64,000 bases of DNA from Coprothermobacteraceae bacterium. Its GTDB lineage: Bacteria > Coprothermobacterota > Coprothermobacteria > Coprothermobacterales > Coprothermobacteraceae. Where the stretch lies: positions 676,503 to 740,502 of the forward strand of contig JABLWY010000001.1 in NCBI GenBank assembly GCA_013178255.1. Direction: 5' to 3'. The translations under genes were made by a program, and so were the position numbers. The notes below the pieces were generated by a model that saw nothing but the letters and a program-made list of their open reading frames with translations, was not told the origin of the DNA and did no database searches. Numbering within the stretch: the stretch's first letter is position 1; every line of letters begins with the position of its first letter. This document shows positions 34,338-44,764 of the stretch, piece after piece.

Positions 34338-36039
34338 AGCCGCTGTCTACTTGCGTAATAACGTAGATATTGTTCAACTGGTATCTAGATATGTAACGCT
34401 GAAGAAAGTTGGTCGGAATTACTTTGGCCTCTGTCCCTTTCACAGTGAGAAAACACCATCCTTCAGTGTCAACCCTGAGAAGGGCATATTCAAGTGTTTT
34501 GGCTGTGGCGCAGGTGGAGATGCGATAGCGTTCTTAGCGAAAATGGAGGGATTGTCTTACAGGGAAGCTATCAAGAAGCTGGCAGCCGAAGCAGGCATCC
34601 CCGTCGAGGAGAACACTAGAGTTGATAGCCTCCTGGGCGTGTTAGATGAAGCTCGAAAGCTGCTTCAGGGCGCTTTACGGTCGCGTGCAGGGAAGCAAGC
34701 TCGAGAATACCTTCTTGAGAGAGGTGTTACCGACGAAACCATTGATAAGTTCTTCTTAGGTTTTGATCCGACTACTGATTTTCTAGTGGAAGGCTTGAAA
34801 CGAAAAGGCTATAGCCTAGAAGACCTGACACAAGCTGGGTTGCTGAATTCACGGGGCAAGGATCTCTTCCAGGGCAGGGTCGCGTTCCCGATACTAAACG
34901 CTGGCGGCAGGACCACAGGTTTTGGGGCGAGGGCTCTTGATCCCAACAACGCAGTTAAGTACCTGAACAGCCAAGAGAACCTCGTGTTCAAGAAGTCAAG
35001 GGCGATATACGGCATTCATCAAGCGGCGAGGGATATAGAGCAGTCAAAGACTGCGATCATTGTGGAAGGGTACTTTGACGTTGTTGTCCTTCATCAGCAG
35101 GGGTTCAGCAACACGATAGGCATATTGGGCACGAGTCTAACCGAGGAACAGGCGAGGATATTGGGTCGTAGAGTCAACCGTGCCGTGCTCCTATTTGATT
35201 CTGACAACGCTGGCATGAAAGCTGCTGTAAAGAGTGCTTTTGTTCTCATGACCTCTAATGTTGAACCACTCATTGCTGCACTTCCTGAGGGTAAGGATCC
35301 TGACGAAATTGCCCTGTCGGGGAGGGGTTCAATGCAAAGAGTGTTGGATGAGGCAATGGAAGTGGCCGAATTTGTAAAGCGGTTGGGCGATAAGCTGTTT
35401 GGTGGCGTAAGAAGTCCGGAGTTCTTGGAGTTTCTGTTTCAGAATCTGAGCGGTCTGAACTTATCGCCCCTTCTGGAAATGGGAATCAAAACATTGTCCG
35501 AGTCGTTAGGCGTGCGAAGTGAGACACTCCTCGATTACGTTAAAAAAAGGCCCCAGGGCGCAGTCAATAAAGCAACCACGGGTCCCGTCCAGCGCGTAAA
35601 GCCCGTTGGCATTGAGGACATAGAGGAGTTTATGGCCAAGCTCTTGGCAAACACGCCTGAGCTTTACCCTGTGTTGTCTTCTGATGAGTACTTCTTCCCA
35701 TATACGGAGGGACTTAGGGAGGTAATGGACGTAGCTCAGGAATGGGATCCTGAGCTTGGGGACATAGACTCGTATTTGGCGATGTTTCCGCCTCATCTGA
35801 GGGAATTTGCTGAAGAGGCGATGAAATTGGAGTTTGGACCATTCGAGCAGAGAGAGAAAATGATGGTGGAGCTGTTGGCTCGTTGGAAAGTAAAAGACTT
35901 AGATGCCCATGTAGAGCGCCTGAGAAGGCAACTTGCACAAGCTCCAAGTGAAGATACTTTGGCCGCACTTCAAGAGGCTTTGCAGGAGCGGGATAGAATA
36001 TATAGGGAACTTCAGGGTCAAGGTATCCGTGTCTTATGA
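34324..36039 (+). CDS. dnaG: DNA primase
   Basis: 571 residues. The CHC2 zinc finger is [11 protein letters not shown]...CFGCGAGG, the fold continues with GFGARALDP, and the TOPRIM acidic motifs are [14 protein letters not shown] and [13 protein letters not shown]. The C-terminal 150 residues are the helicase-binding part and are poorly conserved. ATG 34324 has GGTGG seven bases upstream; a longer frame from 34219 overlaps nnr and adds residues foreign to the family. dnaG-rpoD is the macromolecular synthesis pair. Confidence 0.95.
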   Translation: MNLNEAAVYLRNNVDIVQLVSRYVTLKKVGRNYFGLCPFHSEKTPSFSVNPEKGIFKCFGCGAGGDAIAFLAKMEGLSYREAIKKLAAEAGIPVEENTRVDSLLGVLDEARKLLQGALRSRAGKQAREYLLERGVTDETIDKFFLGFDPTTDFLVEGLKRKGYSLEDLTQAGLLNSRGKDLFQGRVAFPILNAGGRTTGFGARALDPNNAVKYLNSQENLVFKKSRAIYGIHQAARDIEQSKTAIIVEGYFDVVVLHQQGFSNTIGILGTSLTEEQARILGRRVNRAVLLFDSDNAGMKAAVKSAFVLMTSNVEPLIAALPEGKDPDEIALSGRGSMQRVLDEAMEVAEFVKRLGDKLFGGVRSPEFLEFLFQNLSGLNLSPLLEMGIKTLSESLGVRSETLLDYVKKRPQGAVNKATTGPVQRVKPVGIEDIEEFMAKLLANTPELYPVLSSDEYFFPYTEGLREVMDVAQEWDPELGDIDSYLAMFPPHLREFAEEAMKLEFGPFEQREKMMVELLARWKVKDLDAHVERLRRQLAQAPSEDTLAALQEALQERDRIYRELQGQGIRVL

Positions 36040-36109
36040 TTATGGCGGCATTACTTTGGGTATAAGAGTAAAGAACAAAAACTTCCAATGGGGTGGAGCG
36101 TATTGGTGT

Positions 36110-37183
36110 ATGGCTAATAAGCGTAAGAAGGACCTGCGGGAGGAGCTAGAAGAGCTATACCAGCGGAAACATGATCTCACCGAAGAAGACTTGGACGCCT
36201 TGGTAGCTGGCCTGGATCCTGAGAATCTAGACGTTGAACAGATCGACCTCTTCTTCGAAGAGAGAGGCTTGCACGTAGCTCCTGCAGAGCATAAGGAGTA
36301 TGGTGAATATATTGCTTACGAACAGGGTTTACCGGAGGAGGAAGAACAGGTTCGTGAGCTGATGCAGGAGTACTTGCGAGATGTTGGCCAATACGAATTA
36401 CTGACTGCTGATCAAGAAAGGATTTTGGCTCAACGGATAGAGAAGAATGACTGGGTAGCTAGAGAAGAACTTATCAAGCGAAACCTCAGATTGGTAATTT
36501 CTATTGCAAAGAAATATACTAACAAAGGCCTTACTTTCATGGAACTAATACAGGAAGGCAACATTGGGCTTATTAAGGCTGTAGAGAAGTTTGATTGGCG
36601 GAAGGGTTACAAGTTCTCTACTTACGCCACATGGTGGATAAAGCAAGCTATCACAAGGGCACTTGCGGACCAATCGAGATTGATCCGCAGGCCGGTACAC
36701 ATGGTGGAGGCTTACCACCAGTACCAGAAGAAGCAAAACGAACTGTACAATCAGCTAGGGCGAGAGCCTACCGTTAGTGAGCTAGCGCAAGCACTGGGCT
36801 ACAGTGAAGACAAGGTATTGGCTTTGAGGCAGATGTCCAATCCAGAGCCGCAATCGTTGGATGCGACTATTGGTGATCAGGATGACAGTAGGGTGGGTGA
36901 CTTCATCCCAGATACAGGCGAAGGCGCTGCTGACAACTACTTCTGGGAAGAGGAAAGAAGGAGGGTCTTAGAAGAGGTCTTAGGTACTCTTAACAAGAGG
37001 GAGCGAGAGATTATCGAGATGCGCTATGGTTTAATGGACGGTGTTGAACACACGCTGGAGGAAGTCGGAGCCCACTTTAACATAACGAGGGAACGCGTCA
37101 GGCAGATAGAAACAAAAGCGCTTAGGAAGTTGCGACATCCGACTCGTATATGGAAGCTCAGAGAATATTTGGACATTGAATGA
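36110..37183 (+). CDS. rpoD: primary sigma factor SigA/RpoD
   Basis: 357 residues. Region 1.1 remnant ([24 protein letters not shown]), region 1.2, region 2 ([65 protein letters not shown]), region 3 and region 4 with the HTH ([28 protein letters not shown]). Region 2.4 predicts recognition of TATAAT, in line with the promoters found here, and region 3.0 is present for TG-extended boxes. ATG 36110 is the only sensible start; GGTGGAG lies 12 bases upstream. Confidence 0.95.
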   Translation: MANKRKKDLREELEELYQRKHDLTEEDLDALVAGLDPENLDVEQIDLFFEERGLHVAPAEHKEYGEYIAYEQGLPEEEEQVRELMQEYLRDVGQYELLTADQERILAQRIEKNDWVAREELIKRNLRLVISIAKKYTNKGLTFMELIQEGNIGLIKAVEKFDWRKGYKFSTYATWWIKQAITRALADQSRLIRRPVHMVEAYHQYQKKQNELYNQLGREPTVSELAQALGYSEDKVLALRQMSNPEPQSLDATIGDQDDSRVGDFIPDTGEGAADNYFWEEERRRVLEEVLGTLNKREREIIEMRYGLMDGVEHTLEEVGAHFNITRERVRQIETKALRKLRHPTRIWKLREYLDIE

Positions 37184-39138
37184 GTGTTACGCCATTTCGC
37201 GTTTTTGCCCCCTTTGAGCCCAAAGGTGACCAACCAACTGCTATAGCGCGTCTTGTCGAGGGTGTCAGGAAGGGCATGAACTTCCAGACGCTGCTGGGCG
37301 TAACAGGCTCAGGCAAGACGTTTACCATGGCAAAGGTGATCGAAGCACTGCAAATGCCAACGTTGGTTATATCGCCGAACAAAACATTAGCTGTCCAGCT
37401 TTATTCTGAGTTTAGGGAGTTCTTCCCAAACAACGCTGTTGAGCTGTTTATGAGTTATTACGATTACTACAGACCCGAATCCTACATACCCGAGACAGAC
37501 ACTTATTTGCCGAAGGACGCTTCCATAAACCAGGACATTGACAGAATGAGGCTTTCCGCTATTTCATCACTCCTTTCCAGGCGGGATGTGGTAGTTGTTG
37601 CTTCAGTCTCCTGTATTTACTCGCTCGAAAATCCTGAAGTGTTTTCTCAGAGCTCCCTGACGGTTTCTCGGGGCATGAGATTAGATGCTCGCAGCTTTGC
37701 CAAGAGGCTCACACAGATAAGCTATGAAAGGAACGATCTGGACCTAATTCCTGGAAGCTTTAGGTCTCGAGGTTTTAAGATCGACGTATTCCCACCCCAT
37801 TCTCAGGGTGTGGTATCGGTTATCTTCGAGGAAGACCAGGTTGAGGACATCTACGAGTTCGACCCTGTTACGGGTAAGAGACTATTCTCTTACCACTCTT
37901 TCACCTTTTTCCCTGCCAAATACTTCATAACCTCTGAAGACCTTATAAAACAAGTCGTAGACCAAGTCATGGTTGAAATGGAAGCCCAGGTTGAGTACTT
38001 CAAGTCTCAGGGAAAGTACATCGAGGCCCAAAGAATAGCTGAACGAACTAGATACGATATGGAAATGCTGATGGCCACAGGCTATTGCTCAGGCATAGAG
38101 AACTACTCACGCTACTTCAGCGGCAGAAAACCTGGTGAAAGGCCATTTACGTTGCTAGATTATTTCCCAAGGCCGTTCCTTACTTTCATTGATGAAAGCC
38201 ACTTAAGTGTACCGCAGATCAGGGCTATGTACCACGGCGAAATGCAGCGGAAAGATACTCTGGTGAGGTTTGGTTTCAGGCTGCCTTCAGCTAAGGACAA
38301 TAGACCACTCAACTTTGACGAGTTCATTGCTCTGATAGACAAAGTCATATTCGTTAGTGCAACACCTGGGCCTTTTGAACACGAAGTGTCAGAGCAGGTC
38401 GTTGAACAGATTGTCAGGCCTACGGGTTTGGTTGATCCGGAAGTGGTGGTAAGGCCCGCAAAGAATCAGGTTGAGGACTTGGTCTTGGAACTTTCGAGGG
38501 TCGTAGAACGCGGTGAACGGGCACTAGTATTGACCCTAACAAAGCAGATGGCTGAGAAACTTTCCTCCTATTTGAGTTCTCTCAAGTTCAGGGTAAGGTA
38601 TCTGCATTCTGAGATAGATGTGATTGAGCGTTCTCAAGTACTCAAGGCTTTGAGGTCAGGCGAAACAGAAGTTGTGGTGGGGATAAACCTTTTAAGAGAA
38701 GGACTTGATCTTCCTGAAGTTTCTTTGGTTGCGGTGTTAGATGCCGACCGAGAGGGTTTCTTGAGAAGTGAAAGGTCTTTGATACAGATGATAGGCCGTG
38801 CAAGTAGGAACATAAATGGCAAGGTGATTTTGTACGCAGATCAGTTGACAGATAGCTTGAAATCCGCAGTAGAGGAGACCAATAGGCGTAGGGCCATTCA
38901 ACTGGCTTACAACGCGGAGCATGGCATAACCCCTAAGACTGTGCAGAAGAGGGTCGTGGATTACCTAGACTTCATATCAGGGGGCAGAGAGAACGTAAGG
39001 CGTTCTAAAGAAGAGATAGAATCGCTGCTTCTGCAGCTGGAGCAGGAGATGTACGAGGCGGCGGAGGCTTTGGATTTCGAGCGGGCCATCGTGCTGAGAG
39101 ACAAGATCCGTGAAATAAAGGAGATGTATAGGACTTAA
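37180..39138 (+). CDS. uvrB: excinuclease ABC subunit B
   Basis: 652 residues. Walker [14 protein letters not shown], the beta-hairpin region [32 protein letters not shown] for the DEAD-like box, helicase motifs [22 protein letters not shown] and QMIGRASRN, and a C-terminal UVR domain ([24 protein letters not shown]) that binds UvrC. It verifies DNA damage in nucleotide excision repair. The ATGA overlap with rpoD suggests coupling with the housekeeping sigma gene. Confidence 0.97.
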   Translation: MSVTPFRVFAPFEPKGDQPTAIARLVEGVRKGMNFQTLLGVTGSGKTFTMAKVIEALQMPTLVISPNKTLAVQLYSEFREFFPNNAVELFMSYYDYYRPESYIPETDTYLPKDASINQDIDRMRLSAISSLLSRRDVVVVASVSCIYSLENPEVFSQSSLTVSRGMRLDARSFAKRLTQISYERNDLDLIPGSFRSRGFKIDVFPPHSQGVVSVIFEEDQVEDIYEFDPVTGKRLFSYHSFTFFPAKYFITSEDLIKQVVDQVMVEMEAQVEYFKSQGKYIEAQRIAERTRYDMEMLMATGYCSGIENYSRYFSGRKPGERPFTLLDYFPRPFLTFIDESHLSVPQIRAMYHGEMQRKDTLVRFGFRLPSAKDNRPLNFDEFIALIDKVIFVSATPGPFEHEVSEQVVEQIVRPTGLVDPEVVVRPAKNQVEDLVLELSRVVERGERALVLTLTKQMAEKLSSYLSSLKFRVRYLHSEIDVIERSQVLKALRSGETEVVVGINLLREGLDLPEVSLVAVLDADREGFLRSERSLIQMIGRASRNINGKVILYADQLTDSLKSAVEETNRRRAIQLAYNAEHGITPKTVQKRVVDYLDFISGGRENVRRSKEEIESLLLQLEQEMYEAAEALDFERAIVLRDKIREIKEMYRT

Positions 39139-39161
39139 AGTTCCACCGCTCAACGCCAGCA

Positions 39162-39170
39162 TGCTATAAT
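39162..39170 (+). promoter_or_regulatory. extended -10 promoter before ylxM-ffh
   Basis: TGCTATAAT, identical to the tRNA-Pro promoter, with a weak TTCCAC (39141-39146) 18 bases upstream. The predicted start near 39177 leaves only about five bases before ATG 39182, too few for a ribosome site. Confidence 0.6.
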
Positions 39171-39181
39171 GTAAACCAGAA

Positions 39182-39490
39182 ATGGTTGACACACAACTTC
39201 TAGATCGATGGGTCAGGCTTTTGGACATATATGGTGCTATGCTGTCTGACGCAGACAGGGCTGTGGCAGAACTTTATCTTTATTATCAGCTCTCTTTGAC
39301 CGAGATAGCAGAACAGCGAAAGGTTTCACGGCAAGCAGTCGACAAGCACCTGAAGAACGCCATCAGACGTATGGAGAAGCTAGAAGAGAGAATAGGTTTC
39401 TTGTCCTTCCTGGACGCTGTGTGGGCGTCAGTCGACGAAAGTACGTGGCAAAGGATAGAAAAAATATTGGAGGAAACTCGCCATGTTTGA
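39182..39490 (+). CDS. ylxM: YlxM/p13-like HTH protein of the SRP operon
   Basis: 102 residues. A sigma-70 region 4-like HTH is clear: LTEIAEQRKVSRQAVDKHLKNAIRRMEKLEERIGF. YlxM proteins always precede ffh and, in streptococci, modulate signal recognition particle GTPase activity. It overlaps ffh by eight bases. Confidence 0.88.
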   Translation: MVDTQLLDRWVRLLDIYGAMLSDADRAVAELYLYYQLSLTEIAEQRKVSRQAVDKHLKNAIRRMEKLEERIGFLSFLDAVWASVDESTWQRIEKILEETRHV

Positions 39491-40784
39491 GGGTATAGCA
39501 AGAAGAGTACAAGGTTTGGTCTCCTCCTTCAGGTCAAAGGGCGTACTGACCCAGGAGGATATAAACAAATTCTTGTCTGATTTGCGCTGGCTACTAATCG
39601 AAGCAGATGTCAGCTTGATAGTAGTAAATGACCTTTTGGAGAGGCTAAGAGAGAAACTCAAGCCTCAGACTGGTGTTGTTTCACCTGCGGATTACCTGCT
39701 GAAGGTCGTTTTTGGCGAAATTGCCCAGATATTGGGTTCATACAGGCCACTTGCTACTAATGCGAGAGGACTTTCTATATACATGCTAGTAGGCTTGCAG
39801 GGTTCGGGCAAGACTACCACAGCGGCCAAACTCGGCTTCTTTTTGAAGCGAAAAGGGAAATCCGTGGTGCTTGGTGCTGCTGACCCGTACAGGCCAGCTG
39901 GCGCAGAACAGCTCAAGGTGCTTGCAGCTGAAAGTGGCCTCTATTTTGAGTCTTTTGTGGATCAGGGTTCTGTCAACGTAAATCGAATCAAGGAGTTTGC
40001 CAAGAAGAGTCTTCATGATGTACTCCTATTGGATACTGCAGGGCGGCTTCATGTAGAGGCTGACATGTTGAAAGAGCTTACTCAGTTGAGCCAACTGTTA
40101 TCTCCGCAGGAGGTTCTGCTCGTGGTGGACGCCATGCTAGGCCAAGAGGCGGCAGACATAGCAAGAGCGTTCAAAGATACTGCGCCTGTAACGGGGATCA
40201 TACTTTCGAAGGCAGACGGCGATGAAAGGGGCGGAGCCGCATTATCGGTTGCCTATGTTTCTGGTGTTCCTGTGCTGTTCATGGGTACAGGGGAACACGT
40301 ATCTGACTTTGAGCCCTTTGTACCTGACGAGACAGCCGCTATGATATTGGGGATCGGAAACCCCAAGCTCTTCCTTAGGAAGTTAGGCGAGTTGGAACAG
40401 CAGCTAGCTCAAAAAACTACTTCTGCATCTGCTGAGGAAAAGTTTGACATGAACACGCTGCTAGAGGTGTTCGAATCCATGTCGAAAGAATCTGTGCTCG
40501 GTTCATTAACAAAGGCGTTGCCAGTCAATGCTAGTGTTGAACCAGATGTTCTGGAAGCTGGCAAGAAGCGTATTAGACGGTTCAAAGCCATAATCCAATC
40601 CATGACTATGTACGAGAGGAAGCATCCTGAAATTCTCAATGCCTCTCGAAAGAGGCGTATTGCGGCCGGTAGCGGCACCTCGGTTCAGGAGGTAAACATT
40701 TTACTTAAGCAGTATGTAGCGCTCAAGAAGTTAGCTAAGAATCCCCGCGAGCTCCAAAGGATGCTGCGGGGTGGTCTTATATAG
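39483..40784 (+). CDS. ffh: signal recognition particle protein Ffh
   Basis: 433 residues: N domain, G domain (G1 GLQGSGKTTTAAKLG, G3 LLDTAGRLHVE, G4-like LSKADGDERGGAALS) and the methionine-rich M domain with SMTMYERKHPEILNASRKRRIAAGSGTSVQEVN. It targets nascent membrane proteins to FtsY. ATG 39483 is within ylxM. rpsP follows 15 bases later. Confidence 0.96.
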   Translation: MFEGIARRVQGLVSSFRSKGVLTQEDINKFLSDLRWLLIEADVSLIVVNDLLERLREKLKPQTGVVSPADYLLKVVFGEIAQILGSYRPLATNARGLSIYMLVGLQGSGKTTTAAKLGFFLKRKGKSVVLGAADPYRPAGAEQLKVLAAESGLYFESFVDQGSVNVNRIKEFAKKSLHDVLLLDTAGRLHVEADMLKELTQLSQLLSPQEVLLVVDAMLGQEAADIARAFKDTAPVTGIILSKADGDERGGAALSVAYVSGVPVLFMGTGEHVSDFEPFVPDETAAMILGIGNPKLFLRKLGELEQQLAQKTTSASAEEKFDMNTLLEVFESMSKESVLGSLTKALPVNASVEPDVLEAGKKRIRRFKAIIQSMTMYERKHPEILNASRKRRIAAGSGTSVQEVNILLKQYVALKKLAKNPRELQRMLRGGLI

Positions 40785-40799
40785 AGGAGGTGTTTCAAT

Positions 40800-41042
40800 T
40801 TGGCAGTTAGAATGAGATTGCTCAGAGTAGGTGCGAAGGGCCAACCATCTTACAGGATCGTGGTGGCTGACGAGAGGTCTCCAAGGGACGGACGGTTCAT
40901 CGAAATTGTAGGGTTCTACAACCCTAGGACAGAACCCGAAACAATTCAGCTCAAAGAAGACCGAGTCCGCTATTGGTTGAGCACGGGTGTTCAGCCGACT
41001 GATTCAGTAAAGATCCTTCTCAAGAAGTCGAACATCATCTAA
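40800..41042 (+). CDS. rpsP: 30S ribosomal protein S16
   Basis: 80 residues, normal length. VRMRLLRVGAKGQPSYRIVV and RFIEIVGFYNPRTEP are signatures of S16. It starts with TTG 40800; GAGGAGGTG ends eight bases upstream. In Firmicutes khpA (ylqC) stands next; here it is missing and ylqD follows directly. Confidence 0.96.
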   Translation: MAVRMRLLRVGAKGQPSYRIVVADERSPRDGRFIEIVGFYNPRTEPETIQLKEDRVRYWLSTGVQPTDSVKILLKKSNII

Positions 41043-41054
41043 GGATGTGATGCC

Positions 41055-41459
41055 ATGTTAGTTAAGCGGAACGTTGTGGTTAAGGCAATAGTCACTGAGG
41101 GTCTTAGGGAAGACCTTCGGTCGAAAGCTAACACACTTATTAAGCAGACAGAGATTGAGATGCAGACATTGGAGAGACAGCTCAGGCAACTTTCAGTCAT
41201 GGTTCCAGGTCAAGATGACACTCAACGGACCTACCTTAAGCAACAGCTTCAGCTGGAGCTAAACGAACGTGAAACGTTGATTAGGCAATTGCAGAACGAC
41301 TTGCAGAACATAGACAGGCTTCAGGAAGGCGAGGAAATAGTCTACGCAGTCGTAGAGGGTCTCGTCGACCTGCAAGTGGGAGACAACTTCGAGGCAAAAC
41401 TCAACAAAGCCGAAGTTGTAGTCAAGAACGGAGAGGTCATCGAAGTAAGAAATGGCTAA
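41055..41459 (+). CDS. ylqD: YlqD-like protein
   Basis: 134 residues. A central coiled coil (residues about 20-95, ERQLRQLSVMVPGQDDTQRT and on) flanked by two short beta parts; the C-terminal one reads VEGLVDLQVGDNFEAKLNKAEVVVKNGEVIEV. The placement between rpsP and rimM, and the layout, are those of the YlqD family, whose function is unknown. It overlaps rimM by eight bases. Confidence 0.78.
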   Translation: MLVKRNVVVKAIVTEGLREDLRSKANTLIKQTEIEMQTLERQLRQLSVMVPGQDDTQRTYLKQQLQLELNERETLIRQLQNDLQNIDRLQEGEEIVYAVVEGLVDLQVGDNFEAKLNKAEVVVKNGEVIEVRNG

Positions 41460-41931
41460 GGAGAAGCTACTCCTGGGACAATTCGGAAAAGTCCACGGAG
41501 TCAGAGGTGAAATCTACTTTAGCCTCTTTGGGACAGAAGACATCTTGCAGAGAGCGGCAAATCTGTATCTCAAGGACGGAACAAGTCTTCGCATTCTAGG
41601 TATCAGGCGCTCTTCCAAAGGCCGATTCATACTCAAGGTCGAGGGATACGACACGCCCGAGGATGCTAAAGCTTTGGTCAACCAGAATGTATACGTAGAA
41701 GCTATGGAAGGCGAGGGTGACATCTACACAGTCGGTGAACTTAGGTCCATGACGCTGGTTTTTGAAGGGCGACCCATTGGACGAATCTTGAACCTAGAAG
41801 GAGATGAAGCTCCATACCTTGTTGTCGAGGTCGACGGTGCCACGCGTCTTGTGCCCTTTACGAGGCAAGCCTTACGTATTGATCGCCAAACACGCACCGT
41901 AGAACTGCTCGATGAGGGTTTGATGGTATGA
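41452..41931 (+). CDS. rimM: 16S rRNA processing protein RimM
   Basis: 159 residues. The N-terminal RimM domain starts with LLGQFGKVHGVRGEIYFSLFG and the PRC-barrel half has LRSMTLVFEGRPIGRILNLEGDEAPYLVVEV. RimM helps assemble the 30S head around S19. The order rimM-trmD-rplS is canonical. It overlaps both neighbours. Confidence 0.93.
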   Translation: MAKEKLLLGQFGKVHGVRGEIYFSLFGTEDILQRAANLYLKDGTSLRILGIRRSSKGRFILKVEGYDTPEDAKALVNQNVYVEAMEGEGDIYTVGELRSMTLVFEGRPIGRILNLEGDEAPYLVVEVDGATRLVPFTRQALRIDRQTRTVELLDEGLMV

Positions 41932-42689
41932 AAAGGTTCATCATCGTCACACTGTTTCCGGAAACTATCGAGTGCTGGATCGACACTAGCGTAGTCGGTA
42001 AAGCTAGGAAGCGCGGTGTATTTGACGTGTCGTTTGTGAACCCCCGTGATTTCGCTGTTGATCGCTACAAGTCCGTGGATGATTACATGTTTGGCGGTGG
42101 TTCGGGCATGCTTCTGAGGTGCGACGTCGCCATGCGCGCACTGGATAAAGCGAAGAGTGCGGCAGAAAATCCCTTAGTAGTTGCCCTCACGCCTAGTGGT
42201 GCTAGATTTGATCAGGAGAAAGCAAAGGCGCTTGCTGAGTACGGTGGAGACATTGTATTAATGTGCGGTCATTACGAAGGGATCGATGACAGGGTAATGG
42301 ACGCTGTGGACTTGGAGTTGTCCTTGGGGGATTTCGTCCTTTCTGGAGGAGAATTGGCGGCTGCGGCTGTACTGGAGGCCACTGCGCGCCTGCTACCAGG
42401 TTTTGTAGAGAAGCCTGCGAACATCGAAAGAGAAAGTTTTTCGTCAGGGTTACTCGAGGAACCCCAGTTCACCAGGCCCAGAGAGTGCCAAGGTAAGACA
42501 GTACCTGATGTCTTGCTTAGCGGGCATCACCAGAGGATTGAACAGTGGAAAAAGGAGCAGAGAATCAGGAGAACCTTGCTGTACAGGCCTGACCTGCTAG
42601 CTGCTGCAGATCTTGACAAGGCGGACAAGGAGCTGCTTAAGAAGCTTCTGGATGAGTTGGATCAGTTGAGGGTGATCACTGGTGAGTAA
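41928..42689 (+). CDS. trmD: tRNA (guanine37-N1)-methyltransferase
   Basis: 253 residues with the trefoil-knot SPOUT fold: DDYMFGGGSGMLLRCDVA, LMCGHYEGIDDRVMD, LGDFVLSGGELAAAAVLEATARLLPG. It methylates G37 next to the anticodon and keeps the reading frame, with rplS two genes downstream. Confidence 0.97.
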   Translation: MKRFIIVTLFPETIECWIDTSVVGKARKRGVFDVSFVNPRDFAVDRYKSVDDYMFGGGSGMLLRCDVAMRALDKAKSAAENPLVVALTPSGARFDQEKAKALAEYGGDIVLMCGHYEGIDDRVMDAVDLELSLGDFVLSGGELAAAAVLEATARLLPGFVEKPANIERESFSSGLLEEPQFTRPRECQGKTVPDVLLSGHHQRIEQWKKEQRIRRTLLYRPDLLAAADLDKADKELLKKLLDELDQLRVITGE

Positions 42690-43251
42690 GCCATATTCCT
42701 TATCCATAGCTCTGCTTCACTACCCTATGTACGACAAGGAGTACAAAGTGGTGGTAACGTCAGTCACCAACCTAGACATTCATGACATTGCCAGACTCAG
42801 CAGAACTTACTCTCTTTCAGACTTTTGGGTGGTGACACCAGTTAAGGCTCAGCAAGAAATGATCGAGAGGATACTCTCGTATTGGAACTCGGACGCTGGA
42901 AAAGCATACAATCCGCATAGAGCTGAGGCGCTTTCTTTGGTTAGAATTGCTGAGAGCCTGGATGCAGTGTCCTCTGAATTGCAAAAAAGGTATGGTAGGC
43001 CTCCAAAACTGGTCGCAACGGACGCTAGGCCGTACCCCAATATGGTAGACTATGAATTTGTCAGGAACTTAGTTAAAGACGAGGAGCCAGTAGTCCTTAT
43101 ACTAGGCACAGGTCATGGAATCGCATACGAAGTAATACAGAGAATGGACTATTTCTTGGCGCCAATACGGCCCAAAGCTGACTACAATCATTTATCTGTT
43201 AGGTCAGCGGCCTCCATTCTCGTAGACCGAATAATAGGAGACGGCTTGTAA
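42682..43251 (+). CDS. SPOUT-class RNA methyltransferase (Methyltrn_RNA_4 type)
   Basis: 189 residues. It contains IALLHYPMYDKEYKVVVTSVTNLDIHDIARLSRTY near the start and VVLILGTGHGIAYEVIQRMDYFLAPIRPKADYNHLSVRSAASILVDRII at the end, typical of the family that in Thermotoga and Aquifex stands beside or is fused to TrmD. The RNA target is not known to me. GTG 42682 overlaps trmD, with GAGGGTGATC upstream. Confidence 0.85.
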   Translation: MSKPYSLSIALLHYPMYDKEYKVVVTSVTNLDIHDIARLSRTYSLSDFWVVTPVKAQQEMIERILSYWNSDAGKAYNPHRAEALSLVRIAESLDAVSSELQKRYGRPPKLVATDARPYPNMVDYEFVRNLVKDEEPVVLILGTGHGIAYEVIQRMDYFLAPIRPKADYNHLSVRSAASILVDRIIGDGL

Positions 43252-43269
43252 CAAAGAGGAGGGTTTGAT

Positions 43270-43626
43270 ATGGACATTATCAGAAGAATTGAACAGACTA
43301 TGATGCGCGAGGATCTGCCTCAAGTCAATGTGGGCGACACCGTACGCGTGAAATGGCAGTTCGGCGAAAAAGATAGATCTGGAGAAGAAAAGGCCAGAGT
43401 TCAGGCTTTTGAGGGAATTGTAATTGCAAAGAAGGGCAGTGGGATAAACGAAACTTTGGTGGTCAGGAAAATGTCTTCCGGTGTCGGTGTAGAAAAGGCT
43501 TTCCCACTTCATAGCCCCAACTTGGTGGGTTTAGAAGTTATTGTGCGGGGAAAGGTGAGAAGGGCTAAGTTGTATTACCTCAGGGAAAAGAGGCACTTGG
43601 TTGTAAAGAAGAAGAGCAGGTTCTAA
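43270..43626 (+). CDS. rplS: 50S ribosomal protein L19
   Basis: 118 residues. [37 protein letters not shown] and [11 protein letters not shown] are L19 hallmarks. AAGAGGAGGG stands before ATG 43270. It ends at the first base of the lepB start codon (TAATG). Confidence 0.97.
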   Translation: MDIIRRIEQTMMREDLPQVNVGDTVRVKWQFGEKDRSGEEKARVQAFEGIVIAKKGSGINETLVVRKMSSGVGVEKAFPLHSPNLVGLEVIVRGKVRRAKLYYLREKRHLVVKKKSRF

Positions 43627-44153
43627 TGCTTGCTGAAAGAATATTCAGGGAGATTCTTGAGTGGCTTATTGCGCTGGTATTGGCTGCGGCCATAGTGTTT
43701 CCAGTGCGTGCTTATGTGCTGCAGCCATACCGCGTTTACATGACGTCTATGGTTCCTACCTTGGTACCAGGAGACATAGTGGTGGGAATACAAACAAGGT
43801 GGTACAGGGATGGACTGCACCGTGGTGACATAGTCATCTTGGGTGGTGAATTCAGCGACGGTCAGCTGTACGTCAAGCGTGTCATCGGCTTGCCGGGTGA
43901 AACTATTGAAATTCGCGATGGCTTCGTTTACGTTGATGGGCAGAGAATCAATGAGCCTTGGCTTCCTGATACTGCCCTGGGGCTATCCGGTGAGATGCCG
44001 GCACTTACCCTTGGCGATGGCCAGTACTTCGTACTGGGTGATAACCGCGCGGCGAGCCGCGATAGCCGAGCGTTTGGTCCGGTGAGCCGGACGGATATAA
44101 AGGCCAAAGTCGCCTTGAGGGTTTACCCTTTTGACCGAATTCGAGGTTTTTGA
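43626..44153 (+). CDS. lepB: signal peptidase I
   Basis: 175 residues with a single N-terminal membrane span. The catalytic serine is in VYMTSMVPTLVPGD, the lysine in QLYVKRVIGLPGETIEI, and the C-terminal box is YFVLGDNRAASRDSRAFGPVS. It cleaves signal peptides of secreted proteins. rplS-lepB-rnhB is a usual Firmicutes order. Confidence 0.95.
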   Translation: MLAERIFREILEWLIALVLAAAIVFPVRAYVLQPYRVYMTSMVPTLVPGDIVVGIQTRWYRDGLHRGDIVILGGEFSDGQLYVKRVIGLPGETIEIRDGFVYVDGQRINEPWLPDTALGLSGEMPALTLGDGQYFVLGDNRAASRDSRAFGPVSRTDIKAKVALRVYPFDRIRGF

Positions 44154-44764
44154 TGGGTAAGGGATTTCCTTCGTGGGAATTCGAGTGGGACATCTTCGGT
44201 AAGAACGTCATAGGAGTCGACGAAGTTGGAAGAGGGGCTTTGGCAGGCCCCCTTTTTGTTTGTGCTGTTAAATTCATCGACTATCCTGAGGTGCAGTGGA
44301 TGGACTCAAAGCTAATGTCTTCCAAGCAAAGGGAGAGGGCTTTCGAACTATTGACAGGCCATGTGCAGTATGGACTTGGCGCAGCGTCCGTGTCTGAGAT
44401 AGATAGACTTGGAATTAGAAAAGCATTGGAGCTCGCGTCGGAGAGAGCTCTGGCTTTCTTAGATTTGACAGGCCAGATAGTGGTTTTTGACGGTCCCGTC
44501 CCCTTGACCTCGGTTCCCAAGGAATATAGCTGCATGGTCAGAGCTGACTCTAAGCTACCTTCCGTGGCCGCAGCGAGCGTCATAGCCAAAGTCTCCCGAG
44601 ACCGCCTAATGAGCCGCCTCTCGGATGTGTTTCCCGCTTATGGTTTCGCGAACAACAAAGGCTATGCGTCACCTGATCACATAAGCGCTATACGGACATA
44701 TGGTCTAACGCCTTTGCACAGGCGGTCTTTCATCGGGAGCATTCTTGAGCAAACACTTTTCTGA
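44153..44764 (+). CDS. rnhB: ribonuclease HII
   Basis: 203 residues. VIGVDEVGRGALAGPLFVCAV carries the first two acidic residues, MDSKLMSSKQRE and VRADSKLPSVAAASVIAKVSRD the others, and the C-terminal helix ends in HRRSF. It removes ribonucleotides and RNA primers. ATG 44153 has GAGG six bases upstream and overlaps the lepB stop; TTG 44150 is the other option. Confidence 0.95.
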   Translation: MGKGFPSWEFEWDIFGKNVIGVDEVGRGALAGPLFVCAVKFIDYPEVQWMDSKLMSSKQRERAFELLTGHVQYGLGAASVSEIDRLGIRKALELASERALAFLDLTGQIVVFDGPVPLTSVPKEYSCMVRADSKLPSVAAASVIAKVSRDRLMSRLSDVFPAYGFANNKGYASPDHISAIRTYGLTPLHRRSFIGSILEQTLF

